A DNA stretch of 64,000 bases. Source: Vibrio atlanticus (GTDB taxonomy: Bacteria > Pseudomonadota > Gammaproteobacteria > Enterobacterales > Vibrionaceae). The notes under the pieces are model-generated. The model was not told the DNA's origin and did not search any database. It worked only from the letters and a program-made list of their open reading frames with translations. A program made the translations under genes and the position numbers. Positions 45,614 to 55,973 of this stretch are shown here, in pieces. The stretch is taken from contig NZ_AP025460.1 in NCBI RefSeq assembly GCF_024347315.1, positions 744,001 through 808,000 on the forward strand, given 5' to 3'. How positions within the stretch are numbered: position 1 is the first letter of the stretch; every line of letters starts with the position of its first letter.

Positions 45614-46909
45614 ATGAAGATTCTGCTTTTAGTAGGGTTAATTGTTTTAAATGGTCTGTTTGCCATGTCAGAGATTGCACTGGTAGCAGCAAAGAATAGT
45701 CGGCTGAAACGCTTAGCCGAAAAACATCGCTCCGCTCAGGTTGCTCTTGAGCTCAAAGAAAATCCAACCCGCTTCCTTTCAACCATTCAAATCGGTATTA
45801 CGGTAATCGGCCTACTCAGCGGTATTGTGGGTGAGGCGACGCTTTCTGCTCCACTGGCCGTTCAACTTGAACTGTGGGGACTCGATCCAACACAAGCGAA
45901 TATCCTGTCTACCACGGTAGTCGTTGTGGGTATTACTTACTTCGCGATTGTTGTAGGTGAGCTAGTACCAAAACGTTTTGCTCAATCTCAATCTCAAGCT
46001 GAAAACATTGCTGTGCTAGTCGCGCTGCCTATCTTCTGGTTATCTAAAATTGCGACGCCGTTTGTGTTTGCGTTGTCTGCTTCTACGGAAGGTATTCTCA
46101 AGTTAATGGGACGTGGTGGCGAAGAAGACAGTGTGACGGAAGATGATATTCATGCACTCGTGAAAGAAGGCTCGGAATCTGGTGTGATTGAACGTGGCGA
46201 GCAAGAGATGATTCGCAATATCTTACAGCTTGATGACCGTTTGGTGAGCTCGTTGATGACGCCACGTCGAGACGTCGACTTTCTGGATATTAGCCAACCG
46301 GTTGAGCAGATATTTAAAAAGCTGCGCAGTTCAAAGCATAGTGTGTTTCCATTGTGCCAAGACCACCTAAATAAAGTGGTCGGTACGGTGTCAGCCAAAG
46401 CCTTATTGAATCAGGCGGGCAATTTAAATATTCAAGTGATCATGGGGCTATCTCGCTCTCCGATCTATGTTCCAGAATCGATGAAGGCTTTACGTCTGCT
46501 TGGCTATTTTAAAGAGTCGGGTACAGAGATGGCATTCATTGTTGATGAATATGGCGATGTTCAAGGCCTTGTGACTCATTACGATATCCTAGAGGCGATT
46601 GCGGGCGAACTATCAAATAACCCGAAAGACCTGTGGACAGAGCAAGTGGAAGATGGATTGCTGGTGGATGGATTGATTCCTATCAGTGAACTGAAAAACC
46701 GCTTAGAGCTGTCGGATTTTGAGGGGGAAAGCGAGAGCTTCCAAACGTTGAATGGCCTAGTGACTTGGTTAATAGGGCGCTTACCTGATGCAGGTGAAGT
46801 TGTTCAATACCAGCAGTGGCAGTTTGAAGTTATCTCTGTTGAGAACAATCGCATTGTGAGTATCAAAGCGACGCAAATAGCCGATGACATAGAAGGCGCC
46901 AATAGCTAG
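45614..46909 (+). CDS. CNNM/CorC-type membrane protein (DUF21, CBS pair, CorC domain)
   Basis: Start at ATG 45614 (MKILLLVGLIVLNGLFAMSEIALVAAK); an earlier in-frame start would add a non-family leader. The 431 residues contain the DUF21 membrane region (SEIALVAAKNSRLKRLAE and GELVPKRFAQSQ), two CBS domains (MTPRRDVDFLDI... and IYVPESMKALRLLGYFKES) and the C-terminal CorC/HlyC transporter-associated domain. Family members are linked to Mg2+/Co2+ efflux; older names call them hemolysins. Confidence 0.9.
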   Translation: MKILLLVGLIVLNGLFAMSEIALVAAKNSRLKRLAEKHRSAQVALELKENPTRFLSTIQIGITVIGLLSGIVGEATLSAPLAVQLELWGLDPTQANILSTTVVVVGITYFAIVVGELVPKRFAQSQSQAENIAVLVALPIFWLSKIATPFVFALSASTEGILKLMGRGGEEDSVTEDDIHALVKEGSESGVIERGEQEMIRNILQLDDRLVSSLMTPRRDVDFLDISQPVEQIFKKLRSSKHSVFPLCQDHLNKVVGTVSAKALLNQAGNLNIQVIMGLSRSPIYVPESMKALRLLGYFKESGTEMAFIVDEYGDVQGLVTHYDILEAIAGELSNNPKDLWTEQVEDGLLVDGLIPISELKNRLELSDFEGESESFQTLNGLVTWLIGRLPDAGEVVQYQQWQFEVISVENNRIVSIKATQIADDIEGANS

Positions 46910-47039
46910 CGATCCGCCTAATCAGTAAGCGGCGATTGTTCATTGCCTCTTATCTCTTTATTGTTCATTATCACGAAGATTAGGTATGCTTCACCGCATA
47001 CCTATTTTCGTTTTTATCCTTTGTTTTCTGGAGCTCCCT

Positions 47040-47624
47040 TTGTCAGACCATCAATTCAGCCCTCAAGATGAAATCTTCATGCGACGCGCCATCGAGGTAG
47101 CTAAGCAAGCAGAAAAAGAGGGAGAGGTTCCCGTTGGTGCTGTTCTAGTGAAAGATGGGGAGGTTATCTCTGAAGGATGGAACCGCTCGATTGGCTGCCA
47201 CGATGCAACCGCACATGCAGAAATCGAAACCTTGCGTAAAGCAGGTCAAGCCTTGGAAAACTATCGCTTACTTGATACCACCTTGTATGTCACCTTAGAA
47301 CCGTGCCCAATGTGCGCTGGTGCCTTATTACACAGCCGAGTAAAGCGCATTGTGTTTGGTGCTCCAGACTTAAAAGCGGGTGCAGCGGGTACGGTATTGA
47401 ATCTCTTTGAAAGCCAAGCCTCATACCACTATGCCGATGTTGAGCATGGTTTGTTAGAGGAAGAGTGTCGTGAACAATTACAGGCGTTTTTTAAGCGCCG
47501 TAGAAAAGAGATCAAAGAGAAGCGAAAGCTTGAGCGTTTGCAGGAAGAGCAGCGTTTAGAATCCGATAAGGCAAGTAACAATAATAAGGTCAGTAACAAG
47601 AACAAGGTCTGTAACAAAAAATAG
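47040..47624 (+). CDS. tadA: tRNA adenosine(34) deaminase TadA
   Basis: I choose TTG 47040 (reading MSDHQFSPQDEIFMRRAIEVA), which follows GGAG by 6 nt and matches TadA N-termini; the in-frame ATG at 46986 would add a hydrophobic leader that has no place in a cytosolic enzyme. Zinc and catalytic residues are THAE (with the proton-shuttle Glu) and PCPMC. TadA converts A34 to inosine in tRNA-Arg(ACG). The C-terminus is unusually long and basic, ending in an Asn/Lys-rich tail (SNNNKVSNKNKVCNKK). Confidence 0.93.
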   Translation: MSDHQFSPQDEIFMRRAIEVAKQAEKEGEVPVGAVLVKDGEVISEGWNRSIGCHDATAHAEIETLRKAGQALENYRLLDTTLYVTLEPCPMCAGALLHSRVKRIVFGAPDLKAGAAGTVLNLFESQASYHYADVEHGLLEEECREQLQAFFKRRRKEIKEKRKLERLQEEQRLESDKASNNNKVSNKNKVCNKK

Positions 47625-47685
47625 CAGCGAGCTTTCGGCACTCTCAATCATAAGAGTGCCAAGCAAACTTAGTTGGTCATTACTT

Positions 47686-47820
47686 TTACTCAGCAATCAT
47701 CTGCATGAAAGCACGGTTGCGCCAAATGATCTTCTTCTTATTATTTGAAAGCATACGCTTACGACGGTTGGCAGCAACGGTCTTATCAAGGCGTTTCGAT
47801 TTCAGTTTGTTCTTCATCAT
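47686..47820 (-). CDS. 44-residue highly basic protein, unknown function
   Basis: Below the size usually listed, but convincing. The protein opens MMKNKLKSKRLDKTVAANRR, continues with KRMLSNNKKKIIW and ends FMQMIAE. It has AGGA about 10 nt before the ATG. About a third of the residues are Lys or Arg, as in small ribosome- or nucleic-acid-associated proteins. It lies between tadA and mltF. A hairpin (GGCACTCT...AGAGTGCC, 47638-47661) follows its stop. I do not recognise the family. The remaining gap 47821-48074 holds only its leader. Confidence 0.65.
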   Translation of the reverse strand: MMKNKLKSKRLDKTVAANRRKRMLSNNKKKIIWRNRAFMQMIAE

Positions 47821-48074
47821 TTCAACGATTTCCTATTTGTCGTCTGGCTTTGTAAGTATGACTTCAGTTTTAATTATAGTGGTTATTTGTTTATAAGCTC
47901 TGCCACGAACTTAGCGTTGGCTTTCTGAACCACTATCGTGATGGCTAAGAGCTGAATGCAACAGAGCATTATGTCGCTTATGGTGTGACGTTATAAAGTT
48001 CGATTGTTACTGCAATATGACACACTGGATATCGCAGGCGTTTTGTTTGTTTTGGTCATTTATCGTGATGCAAT

Positions 48075-48110
48075 AAAAAAGAGCAATGCTAAATGGCATT
48101 GCTCTTTTTC
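48075..48110 (-). terminator. terminator of mltF
   Basis: AAAAAAGAGCAATGC-taaatg-GCATTGCTCTTTTT, a long symmetrical stem that can act on both strands. Confidence 0.9.
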
Positions 48111-48112
48111 TT

Positions 48113-49684
48113 TTATTTGGAAGACTCAGCGTCGTTCACTGCGGATTCAGTTTCACTGATTGTTGATTCAGCATCTGATACCTCTAGAGGTGGGATAACG
48201 ACCAAACCTTCAAGGCTCGCTTCTTCCTCTTTATTACGCTTATTTACATGGCCAATAATGCTCTGATAATAACGGCGAATGTTCTCAACGTAATTCCTTG
48301 CTTCATCACCACGCGCATACCCGTAACGAGTTTTGCTGTAGTACTTCTTCTGTCTTAGCAGAGGAAGCCTGTCTTTCACATCACCCCAAGCATCAGGATC
48401 ACCGCCTTGTGCTTTGGTTAAGCGACGAGCATCCATCATGTGCCCATAACCTACGTTATATGAGGCAAGCGCAAACCAGATCTTTTCATGCTGAGTGATT
48501 GAGTCGGGCACTCGATTCACGATACGACGTAAATATTCAACACCGCCTTGTACCGACTGTTTCGGGTCGAGACGATTGGTTACACCAACGCTCTTCGCGG
48601 TAGGCAGTGTCAGCATCATCATGCCTCGAACACCGGTTGGAGAGCGTGCAACCGGATTCCAGTGTGACTCTTGGTATGCTAAAGCGGCAATCAAGCGCCA
48701 GTCAAATTCTTGAGAATATTTCTGAAATAGTGGCGACCATTTTGGCAGCTTGCTATCCAATGCACGGATAAATGCACGAGTATCAACGTAATCAAAAGTG
48801 CCGATATGGCCGATGTATTTTTCTTCCAGTGAAGCCAGTTCACCAGACTGTTTTAGGTTACCAAAGAACTCAATCAGTAATGCATAAAGGCTTTCATCTT
48901 CAGATTTCTGTAAATACCAAGAGATAGGTTGATCTTCTGTCAGTTCAAAAGCTAAGGCTACGTCTGGGTATAAACGTTGTGCGAGTGACAGCTCAATCGA
49001 GTCCGCAACAGTAAACAAGCGTTCACCAGTCGACACTTCTTTTAGCAGGTCATTGATGTCAGCATTACCTATTGCATCGTAGATAAAGTCATCGTGCTTG
49101 TTCTGGATCTGTTTTAGTGTTGGCTCAAAATGTGAGTCCTTCACTACCACCAAAGATGGCGTCAATGTTTCGGTAGATGCCGTTTCTTCTGATTCAGTTT
49201 GTGCTTTTACGAAATCAGCTTGACGCTTATTCTCGAACTTGATCAGTTGTTGAAGATTTCTTGGTCGCCACTGGCCTTTTTTGTATACGACCTGTTGGCT
49301 TACATAGTAATAAGCAGGTGCGGCACGATAAGCGCGTGTCAGTTTATTGTTTTGCGTTAAGCCGGTTGCGATAAGATCGATTTCGCCTTTCTTTAAGGCT
49401 GGAAAGAGGCCAGACAAACGGTAAGCGGGTTTAACCTCAAGCTTTACACCAAGCTCCTGCGCAAATTCACGCGCTAATTCGTAATCCAAACCAGCAGGGC
49501 CATCGGGACCAATGTAATAAGAGAGTTGGTTATTTAGGGTGCCGACGCGAAGAACGCCTCGCTCTCGTATCTGCTCAAGGACACTTTTAGGTTCTGACTC
49601 AATCTGGCATCCAGCCAACCCAACTAGGGCAATGGCAAGCAGAAGGAACTTAGACGAAAAGATGAGCGTAAATTTAGGCATCAA
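48113..49684 (-). CDS. mltF: MltF, membrane-bound lytic murein transglycosylase F
   Basis: A 523-residue lipoprotein (lipobox LVGLAGC). The N-terminal half is a solute-binding-type domain (RGVLRVGTLNNQLSYYIGPDGPAGLDYELAREFA). The C-terminal half is a transglycosylase domain with the catalytic Glu in ALAYQESHWNPVARSPTGVRGMMML and NVGYGHMMDA. It cleaves peptidoglycan strands, forming anhydro-muropeptides, at the outer membrane. It is divergent from purL as in E. coli. The C-terminal tail is Ser/Glu-rich. Confidence 0.95.
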   Translation of the reverse strand: MMPKFTLIFSSKFLLLAIALVGLAGCQIESEPKSVLEQIRERGVLRVGTLNNQLSYYIGPDGPAGLDYELAREFAQELGVKLEVKPAYRLSGLFPALKKGEIDLIATGLTQNNKLTRAYRAAPAYYYVSQQVVYKKGQWRPRNLQQLIKFENKRQADFVKAQTESEETASTETLTPSLVVVKDSHFEPTLKQIQNKHDDFIYDAIGNADINDLLKEVSTGERLFTVADSIELSLAQRLYPDVALAFELTEDQPISWYLQKSEDESLYALLIEFFGNLKQSGELASLEEKYIGHIGTFDYVDTRAFIRALDSKLPKWSPLFQKYSQEFDWRLIAALAYQESHWNPVARSPTGVRGMMMLTLPTAKSVGVTNRLDPKQSVQGGVEYLRRIVNRVPDSITQHEKIWFALASYNVGYGHMMDARRLTKAQGGDPDAWGDVKDRLPLLRQKKYYSKTRYGYARGDEARNYVENIRRYYQSIIGHVNKRNKEEEASLEGLVVIPPLEVSDAESTISETESAVNDAESSK

Positions 49685-49818
49685 AATGAAATCTCGAAAA
49701 GTGGAAGCCCCTTTATACCAAACCCCGCAAGGCTGGCAAAGCAGGTTTATTTAAACAGTTGTAAAAGTGCTGATAAATGCAGCAAAAGTACCATTTACGC
49801 ATAAAGATAAAAAAAATC

Positions 49819-49834
49819 ACGCAAACGGTTGCTT
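49819..49834 (+). promoter_or_regulatory. PurR box upstream of purL
   Basis: ACGCAAACGGTTGCTT fits the PurR operator pattern AnGCAAnCGnTTnCnT at every fixed position. It lies about 180 bp before purL in the 326-bp gap from mltF. No other feature there is clear. Confidence 0.8.
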
Positions 49835-50010
49835 TTGGTGTTACGTCACAAAAAGAAATGCTTTATAATGCGCTCGCATTGAAGAGGTGGAATCGGCATA
49901 GGTTTGGCAACCTTCGGGAATAGCTTCGAAGAAAACAGTTAGGTTGTTCCTATAACCCACTGAATTTATTCCAATACTACCTTAATCAACTGCATAAGAG
50001 ACCTAAGCAC

Positions 50011-53000
50011 ATGAGAATTTTGCGTGGCTCCCCAGCTCTATCTGAGTTTCGTGTTAACAAGCTTTTAGAGCTTTGTCGTGAATTAAGCTTACCTGTAACA
50101 GGTATTTACGCTGAGTTTGCCCACTTTGCTGATCTAACGGCAGACCTAGATGAGTCTGAAGTTGAGAAGCTAGAAAAGCTACTGACTTACGGTCCAACGA
50201 TTGAAGAGCATGAACCTGAAGGTTTACTGCTGCTTGCAACGCCACGCCCGGGCACTATCTCGCCTTGGTCTTCAAAATCAACAGATATCGCACACAACTG
50301 TGGACTGGCTAAAGTGTCACGTCTAGAGCGCGGTACTGCTTTCTACATTGAAACCTCTTCTGAACTTTCTGAGCTTCAACTTGTTGAGCTGAAAGCCATT
50401 CTGCACGACCGTATGATGGAAGTGGTTTTCACTGACTTCGAATCAGCGGCGGCACTGTTCACTGTTGCTGAGCCTGCTCCTTATGCGGAAGTTGACCTAC
50501 TAACTGGTGGACGTAAAGCGCTTGAAAAAGCAAACGTTACCCTAGGTCTAGCACTTGCAGAAGACGAAATTGATTACCTTCTTGAAAGCTTCACTGAGAA
50601 GCTAGGTCGTAACCCGACTGACATCGAGCTAATGATGTTTGCACAAGCGAACTCAGAGCACTGTCGTCACAAGATCTTTAACGCTGATTGGACTATCGAT
50701 GGCGTTAAGCAAGAAAAATCATTGTTCAAGATGATTAAGAACACCTTTGAAACGACACCAGAGCACGTTCTGTCTGCTTATAAAGATAACGCAGCGGTAA
50801 TGACAGGTTCTGAAGTGGGTCGTTTCTTCCCAGATCCAGAAACTCGCCAGTACAACTACCACCAAGAAAAAACACACATCTTGATGAAAGTTGAAACGCA
50901 CAACCACCCAACGGCAATCTCTCCATGGCCGGGCGCATCGACAGGTTCAGGCGGTGAAATCCGCGATGAAGGCGCGACAGGTATTGGCGGTAAGCCAAAA
51001 GCGGGTCTGGTTGCTTTCTCTGTATCTAACCTGAAAATTCCGAACTTCGTTCAACCTTGGGAAACAGACTTTGGTAAGCCAAGCCGTATCGTTACTGCTT
51101 TGGATATCATGCTTGAAGGTCCTCTTGGTGGCGCAGCATTCAACAACGAATTTGGTCGTCCAAACCTATTGGGTTACTTCCGTACTTACGAAGAGAAAGT
51201 AAACTCTCACGCAGGTGAAGAAGTACGTGGTTACCACAAACCAATCATGCTGGCTGGTGGTCTAGGTAACATTCGTGATGATCATGTTCAGAAGAAAGAG
51301 ATCCCAGTAGGCGCAAGCCTAATCGTTCTTGGCGGTCCAGCAATGAATATCGGCCTTGGTGGCGGTGCTGCATCTTCAATGGATTCTGGTTCTTCTTCTG
51401 AAGACTTAGATTTTGCTTCTGTACAACGTGAAAACCCAGAAATGGAACGTCGTTGTCAGGAAGTTATCGACCGTTGTTGGCAGCTTGGTGATGCGAACCC
51501 AATCGCATTTATCCACGATGTGGGCGCGGGCGGCATCTCCAATGCTCTTCCTGAGTTAGTAGACGATGGCGAGCGTGGCGGTATCTTTAACTTACGTGAC
51601 GTGCCAAACGATGAGCCGGGCATGAGCCCACTTGAGATCTGGTGTAACGAATCTCAAGAGCGTTACGTAATGGCGGTTGCTGATAAAGACTTAGCGACAT
51701 TTGAAGCGATTTGTAAGCGTGAACGCGCTCCATTCGCGATTGTTGGTAAAGCAACAGAAGAACGTGATCTTAAATTAGAAGATTCACACTTCGACAATAC
51801 GCCAATCGACATGCCGATGGACATCCTATTAGGTAAAACGCCTAAGATGCACCGTGACGCGAAGACGCTAAAAGCAAACAATCCTGCGATTGACCGTTCT
51901 GGTATCGAACTAAACGAAGCGGTTGACCGTATTCTTCGCCTACCAACAGTGGCAGAGAAAACATTCCTTATCACCATCGGTGACCGCTCGGTAACAGGCC
52001 TTGTAGCTCGTGACCAAATGGTTGGCCCATGGCAGGTTCCTGTAGCAAACTGCGCAGTAACAGCAGCAAGCTACGACTCTTACCATGGTGAGGCGATGTC
52101 TCTTGGTGAGCGTACGCCAGTAGCACTTCTAGACTTTGGCGCGTCAGCTCGTCTAGCAGTTGGTGAAGCAATCACTAACATCGCAGCGACCAACATCGGC
52201 GATATCAAACACATTAAACTGTCGGCTAACTGGATGTCTCCAGCGGGTCACCCGGGTGAAGATGCAGGTCTTTACGAAGCGGTTAAAGCCGTGGGTGAAG
52301 AGCTATGTCCGGCTCTGGGTCTAACTATCCCTGTGGGTAAAGACTCAATGTCGATGAAGACTAAGTGGGAAGAGAACGGCGAGCAGAAAGAAGTAACGTC
52401 TCCGCTATCTCTTGTTATTACTGCGTTTGCTCGTGTTGAAGATGTTCGTAAAACCATTACGCCTCAACTTCGCACTGACAAAGGTGGTTCAAGCTTAGTA
52501 CTTATCGACCTAGGTAACGGTAAAAACCGTCTAGGTGCTACGGCACTGGCACAAGTTTACAAGCAGCTTGGTGATAAGCCAGCTGACGTAGACAACGCAG
52601 CACAACTAAAAGGCTTCTATGAAGGCGTTCAAGCACTGGTTGCTAATGACCAAGTTGTGGCTTACCACGATAAAGGCGATGGCGGTCTATTTGTAACGCT
52701 AGCAGAAATGGCATTCGCAGGTCACTGTGGTGTTAATGCAAACATTGAAGCTTTAGGTGAAGACACACTAGCTGCACTATTTAACGAAGAGCTAGGTGCG
52801 GTAATCCAAGTTCGTAACGATGACCTAGACGCAGTACTTTCTACACTTGCTGCAAACGGCCTAGAAGCGTGTTCACACGTAATTGGTTCTGTTGAAGCAT
52901 CAGACGAAGTAGTGATTAAGTCAGGCGCAGACGTTGTAATCCAACGTAACCGTACTGAACTACGTACTATCTGGGCTGAAACTACGCACAAGATGCAAGG

Positions 53001-53907
53001 TTTACGTGATAACCCAATCTGTGCAGACCAAGAGCACGAAGCGAAGAAAGACAATTCAGACCCAGGTCTGAACGTGAAACTAAGCTTTGACGTAAACGAA
53101 GACATTGCTGCTCCTTACATCAACACGGGCGCTAAGCCTAAGATGGCGATTCTACGTGAGCAGGGTGTTAACTCTCACGTTGAAATGGCAGCAGCATTTG
53201 ACCGCGCAGGCTTCGAAGCGACTGATATTCACATGAGCGACATCCTAACGGGTCAAGCGGTACTAGAAGAGTACAACGGCCTTGTGGCTTGTGGTGGTTT
53301 CTCTTACGGTGATGTACTAGGCGCTGGTGAAGGTTGGGCTAAGTCGGTTCTGTTTAACGACTCTACGCGTGACCAGTTTGAAAACTTCTTCAAGCGTGAA
53401 GATACCTTCTCTCTAGGTGTGTGTAACGGTTGTCAGATGCTGTCTAACCTGCGCGAGCTAATCCCTGGTGCTGAGTACTGGCCACGTTTCGTTCGCAACG
53501 AATCTGAGCGTTTTGAAGCACGTTTCAGCCTCGTTGAAGTTCAGAAGTCAGATTCTGTATTCTTCAATGGCATGGAAGGCTCTCGTATGCCAATCGCTGT
53601 TTCTCATGGTGAAGGCCGCGTAGAAGTACGTGATAACGACCACCTAAACGCGATTGAAAATTCAGGTACAGTTGCTCTACGTTACGTTGATAACAACGGT
53701 AACCAAACGCAGCAATACCCGAATAACCCGAACGGTTCGCCAAACGCTATCACTGGTTTAACGACTACAGATGGCCGCGTGACTATCATGATGCCTCACC
53801 CAGAGCGTGTATTCCGTACGGTTGCTAACTCTTGGTCTCCAGAAGGCTGGGGTGAGAATGGCGCTTGGATGCGTATGTTCCAAAACGCACGTAAGAACGT
53901 GGGTTAA
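50011..53907 (+). CDS. purL: PurL, phosphoribosylformylglycinamidine synthase
   Basis: A 1298-residue single-chain enzyme of purine synthesis that converts FGAR plus glutamine and ATP to FGAM. The N-terminal PurS-like part is followed by the ATP-binding halves ([34 protein letters not shown]). The glutamine amidotransferase domain at the C-terminus has the nucleophile in GVCNGCQML and the His/Glu in [10 protein letters not shown]. The length is the norm for gamma-proteobacteria. A PurR box lies upstream and a terminator downstream. Confidence 0.98.
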   Translation: MRILRGSPALSEFRVNKLLELCRELSLPVTGIYAEFAHFADLTADLDESEVEKLEKLLTYGPTIEEHEPEGLLLLATPRPGTISPWSSKSTDIAHNCGLAKVSRLERGTAFYIETSSELSELQLVELKAILHDRMMEVVFTDFESAAALFTVAEPAPYAEVDLLTGGRKALEKANVTLGLALAEDEIDYLLESFTEKLGRNPTDIELMMFAQANSEHCRHKIFNADWTIDGVKQEKSLFKMIKNTFETTPEHVLSAYKDNAAVMTGSEVGRFFPDPETRQYNYHQEKTHILMKVETHNHPTAISPWPGASTGSGGEIRDEGATGIGGKPKAGLVAFSVSNLKIPNFVQPWETDFGKPSRIVTALDIMLEGPLGGAAFNNEFGRPNLLGYFRTYEEKVNSHAGEEVRGYHKPIMLAGGLGNIRDDHVQKKEIPVGASLIVLGGPAMNIGLGGGAASSMDSGSSSEDLDFASVQRENPEMERRCQEVIDRCWQLGDANPIAFIHDVGAGGISNALPELVDDGERGGIFNLRDVPNDEPGMSPLEIWCNESQERYVMAVADKDLATFEAICKRERAPFAIVGKATEERDLKLEDSHFDNTPIDMPMDILLGKTPKMHRDAKTLKANNPAIDRSGIELNEAVDRILRLPTVAEKTFLITIGDRSVTGLVARDQMVGPWQVPVANCAVTAASYDSYHGEAMSLGERTPVALLDFGASARLAVGEAITNIAATNIGDIKHIKLSANWMSPAGHPGEDAGLYEAVKAVGEELCPALGLTIPVGKDSMSMKTKWEENGEQKEVTSPLSLVITAFARVEDVRKTITPQLRTDKGGSSLVLIDLGNGKNRLGATALAQVYKQLGDKPADVDNAAQLKGFYEGVQALVANDQVVAYHDKGDGGLFVTLAEMAFAGHCGVNANIEALGEDTLAALFNEELGAVIQVRNDDLDAVLSTLAANGLEACSHVIGSVEASDEVVIKSGADVVIQRNRTELRTIWAETTHKMQGLRDNPICADQEHEAKKDNSDPGLNVKLSFDVNEDIAAPYINTGAKPKMAILREQGVNSHVEMAAAFDRAGFEATDIHMSDILTGQAVLEEYNGLVACGGFSYGDVLGAGEGWAKSVLFNDSTRDQFENFFKREDTFSLGVCNGCQMLSNLRELIPGAEYWPRFVRNESERFEARFSLVEVQKSDSVFFNGMEGSRMPIAVSHGEGRVEVRDNDHLNAIENSGTVALRYVDNNGNQTQQYPNNPNGSPNAITGLTTTDGRVTIMMPHPERVFRTVANSWSPEGWGENGAWMRMFQNARKNVG

Positions 53908-53955
53908 TTGAGTTAATCAAAAACAGGGTTAATCTGAACTAAGATTGACCCTAAC

Positions 53956-53989
53956 AAAAAAGCGCAGACCAATTGGCCTGCGCTTTTTT
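53956..53989 (+). terminator. terminator of purL
   Basis: AAAAAAGCGCAG pairs with CTGCGCTTTTTT around ten bases. Confidence 0.92.
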
Positions 53990-54081
53990 GTTAGTTTTTA
54001 GGTGTTATATTTCAATTTTATATGAGTGATTATATTATAAGTTATTACTAGTTTTTTTAGTTACTTTAAGGCGTGTTGTAA

Positions 54082-54594
54082 ATGTGTAATGCTCACAATC
54101 ATTTACCTAGTTGTAATTGTGGTTATGGTAGAGGGCGTAATAGCTCTTTTAGTTCTCGGGGTTATCAACCATCCTCAATAGAGAGTAAACCTGAAAAAGA
54201 TAAAGCAGAGGTATTTTCACCACTATTGATTCTAATGGAATGTAACCAGTGTGGTAAGTCTGTATATTTCTATCGTTCAAGATACAATGGTAGAGTTTTT
54301 TTTGATTCATTAGGTAAGCCTTGGCCAAAGCACTTATGCTTGTCGAATGATAGCGTGAAGACAACTGACGATAACTTTTTTGATATCCTCTCAATGCAAG
54401 AGCAGAAGAATCTATATACTAAAATTACAGGTATACATAAAGATGAAGTGATTTGTTTGACTCTGCAGACAGAAGTACTCAATAAATATAAAATTAATAT
54501 CAATAGTGAGTTGAAGTTAGTTAAAAATAAATACTCTGATAAGGTGATTTACATGGATCACTTGAAAAGAAAAGTTGAGATTAGATGCCAGTAG
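54082..54594 (+). CDS. cysteine-containing orphan protein, unknown function
   Basis: A 170-residue protein. The N-terminus CNAHNHLPSCNCGYGRGR has several possible zinc ligands (Cys and His). A second block reads ECNQCGKSVYFYRSRYNGRVFFDSLGKPWPKHLC, where two Cys, then His and Cys, could form a zinc ribbon. Related openings (MC.A.NHPPGC.CG.GG) occur in hypothetical proteins of accessory regions. The gene is clearly more AT-rich than purL and dapD on either side and has its own leader, suggesting acquisition as a single gene. A terminator shared with dapD follows. Function unknown. Confidence 0.75.
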   Translation: MCNAHNHLPSCNCGYGRGRNSSFSSRGYQPSSIESKPEKDKAEVFSPLLILMECNQCGKSVYFYRSRYNGRVFFDSLGKPWPKHLCLSNDSVKTTDDNFFDILSMQEQKNLYTKITGIHKDEVICLTLQTEVLNKYKININSELKLVKNKYSDKVIYMDHLKRKVEIRCQ

Positions 54595-54606
54595 GAATTT
54601 ATAATC

Positions 54607-54641
54607 AAAAAAAGCCGCTGGACTTAACTCCTGCGGCTTTT
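54607..54641 (-). terminator. bidirectional terminator between the orphan gene and dapD
   Basis: AAAAGCCGC pairs with GCGGCTTTT around 14 nt, with a long A-run on the left that is a T-run for dapD. Confidence 0.85.
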
Positions 54642-54677
54642 GGCTTTCTATTTATATAGAACTCTAGAATCTAACGA

Positions 54678-55709
54678 TTAGTTGTTGCTGTGTAGCTCGC
54701 TGTTTAGCTCAACAGCAGACTTGTTCGCTAGACATTCAATTTGGCCAGTAATCGAGTTACGACGGAACAGAAGGTCAGAAACGCCAGCAAGGTCACGAGC
54801 TTTAATGATTTCTACTTCGTTGCCTTCTTTATCTAGCATGCGAACCTTAGTACCCGCAGTCACGTAAAGGCCAGACTCAACCGTACAACGGTCGCCCATT
54901 GGGAAACCAAGACCCGCATTTGCGCCTAGTAAGCAGTTTTCGCCGATAGAGATAACCATAGTACCGCCACCCGACAGAGTACCCATGATAGAAGCGCCGC
55001 CGCCGATGTCTGAACCGTTACCCACAACAACACCCGCAGAGATACGACCTTCAACCATGCTTACGCCAGTAGTACCCGCATTGAAGTTGATGAAACCTTC
55101 GTGCATTACTGTTGTGCCTTCGCCTACGTGTGCACCAAGACGAACACGAGAAGTGTCAGCAATACGAATACCTGTTGGTACCACGTAATCTACCATTTTA
55201 GGGAACTTGTCTACGCAATCTACAGACAGAGCGCGACCCGCTAGGCGAGCTTCGATTTGACGATCAGCCAACTCAGGAAGATCGATAGGGCCTTCGTTAG
55301 TCCATGCGATGTTGTGCAGTAGACCGAAGATACCGTCTAGTACCGTACCGTGTGGTTGAACTAGGCGGTTAGAGATCAGTTGCAGCTTAAGGAAGCCTTC
55401 AGCAACTGATGCTGGCTTCTCGTCAGTCGCAAGAACAACAAGAACAAGAGGTTGCTCAGATGTTGCTGCTTTTTCTGCGAAAGATGCGTTTGCTGCATCG
55501 TCGTTTGCTGCGAATGCTTTCGCTAGTTCTGCGCTTTGTGCAGCAGAGATTTCGATAGCTTGGTTGCCTTCAGTGTAACCTGCAACTTCACCAACAGCCG
55601 CAACAAGAGCGTCGCTTGGGTTTAGAAGTGGGTTAGGGAAGAACGCTTCAATGATTTTATTGTCGCGGTTTTTGGTTGCCGTACCGAAGGCTAGTGAAAA
55701 GTAAGCCAT
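54678..55709 (-). CDS. dapD: DapD, tetrahydrodipicolinate N-succinyltransferase
   Basis: A 343-residue enzyme of lysine/diaminopimelate synthesis. The left-handed beta-helix repeats are seen in TSRVRLGAHVGEGTTVMHEGFINFNAG...GRISAGVVVGNGSDIGGGASIMGTLSGGG. It is the longer DapD type found in Vibrio and Pseudomonas. GGAG stands 7 nt before the ATG. A hairpin with GCGCCCT/AGGGCGC at 55818-55840 lies in its upstream region. Confidence 0.95.
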   Translation of the reverse strand: MAYFSLAFGTATKNRDNKIIEAFFPNPLLNPSDALVAAVGEVAGYTEGNQAIEISAAQSAELAKAFAANDDAANASFAEKAATSEQPLVLVVLATDEKPASVAEGFLKLQLISNRLVQPHGTVLDGIFGLLHNIAWTNEGPIDLPELADRQIEARLAGRALSVDCVDKFPKMVDYVVPTGIRIADTSRVRLGAHVGEGTTVMHEGFINFNAGTTGVSMVEGRISAGVVVGNGSDIGGGASIMGTLSGGGTMVISIGENCLLGANAGLGFPMGDRCTVESGLYVTAGTKVRMLDKEGNEVEIIKARDLAGVSDLLFRRNSITGQIECLANKSAVELNSELHSNN

Positions 55710-55817
55710 GTTGAATCTCCATGTGTTGAGTCTTGATTTTGCTATTTCATAACAGCGGCTCGAATAACAAGCGCTGCCGTTAGCAAAGTTAATTTAATTG
55801 CGTTCATCATAAAGAGA

Positions 55818-55840
55818 GCGCCCTCGTTATGAAAGGGCGC
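55818..55840. other. hairpin in the dapD upstream region
   Basis: GCGCCCT-cgttatgaa-AGGGCGC, about 110 bp before dapD. It could be a leader structure of dapD or the end of a transcript entering from the right. No lysine riboswitch is visible. Confidence 0.4.
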
Positions 55841-55973
55841 ATCGGGATAAAGTCTGTAAAATGATATTGCTTGTCTTTCTGGAGATAGTTTTCTGCAATG
55901 AGAAAGTGATGCAATTCAACAAAATTTGATATCAAAGTTAGATAACCAACGTTCTTTAAATGAACAACACTCT

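Noticed and set aside
47641..47665. tRNA-like or terminator structure after tadA
   Set aside because: It is only an 8-bp hairpin without a T-run and without any tRNA features.
55740..55973. Lysine riboswitch before dapD
   Set aside because: Only a simple hairpin is visible; none of the conserved lysine-riboswitch blocks can be found.
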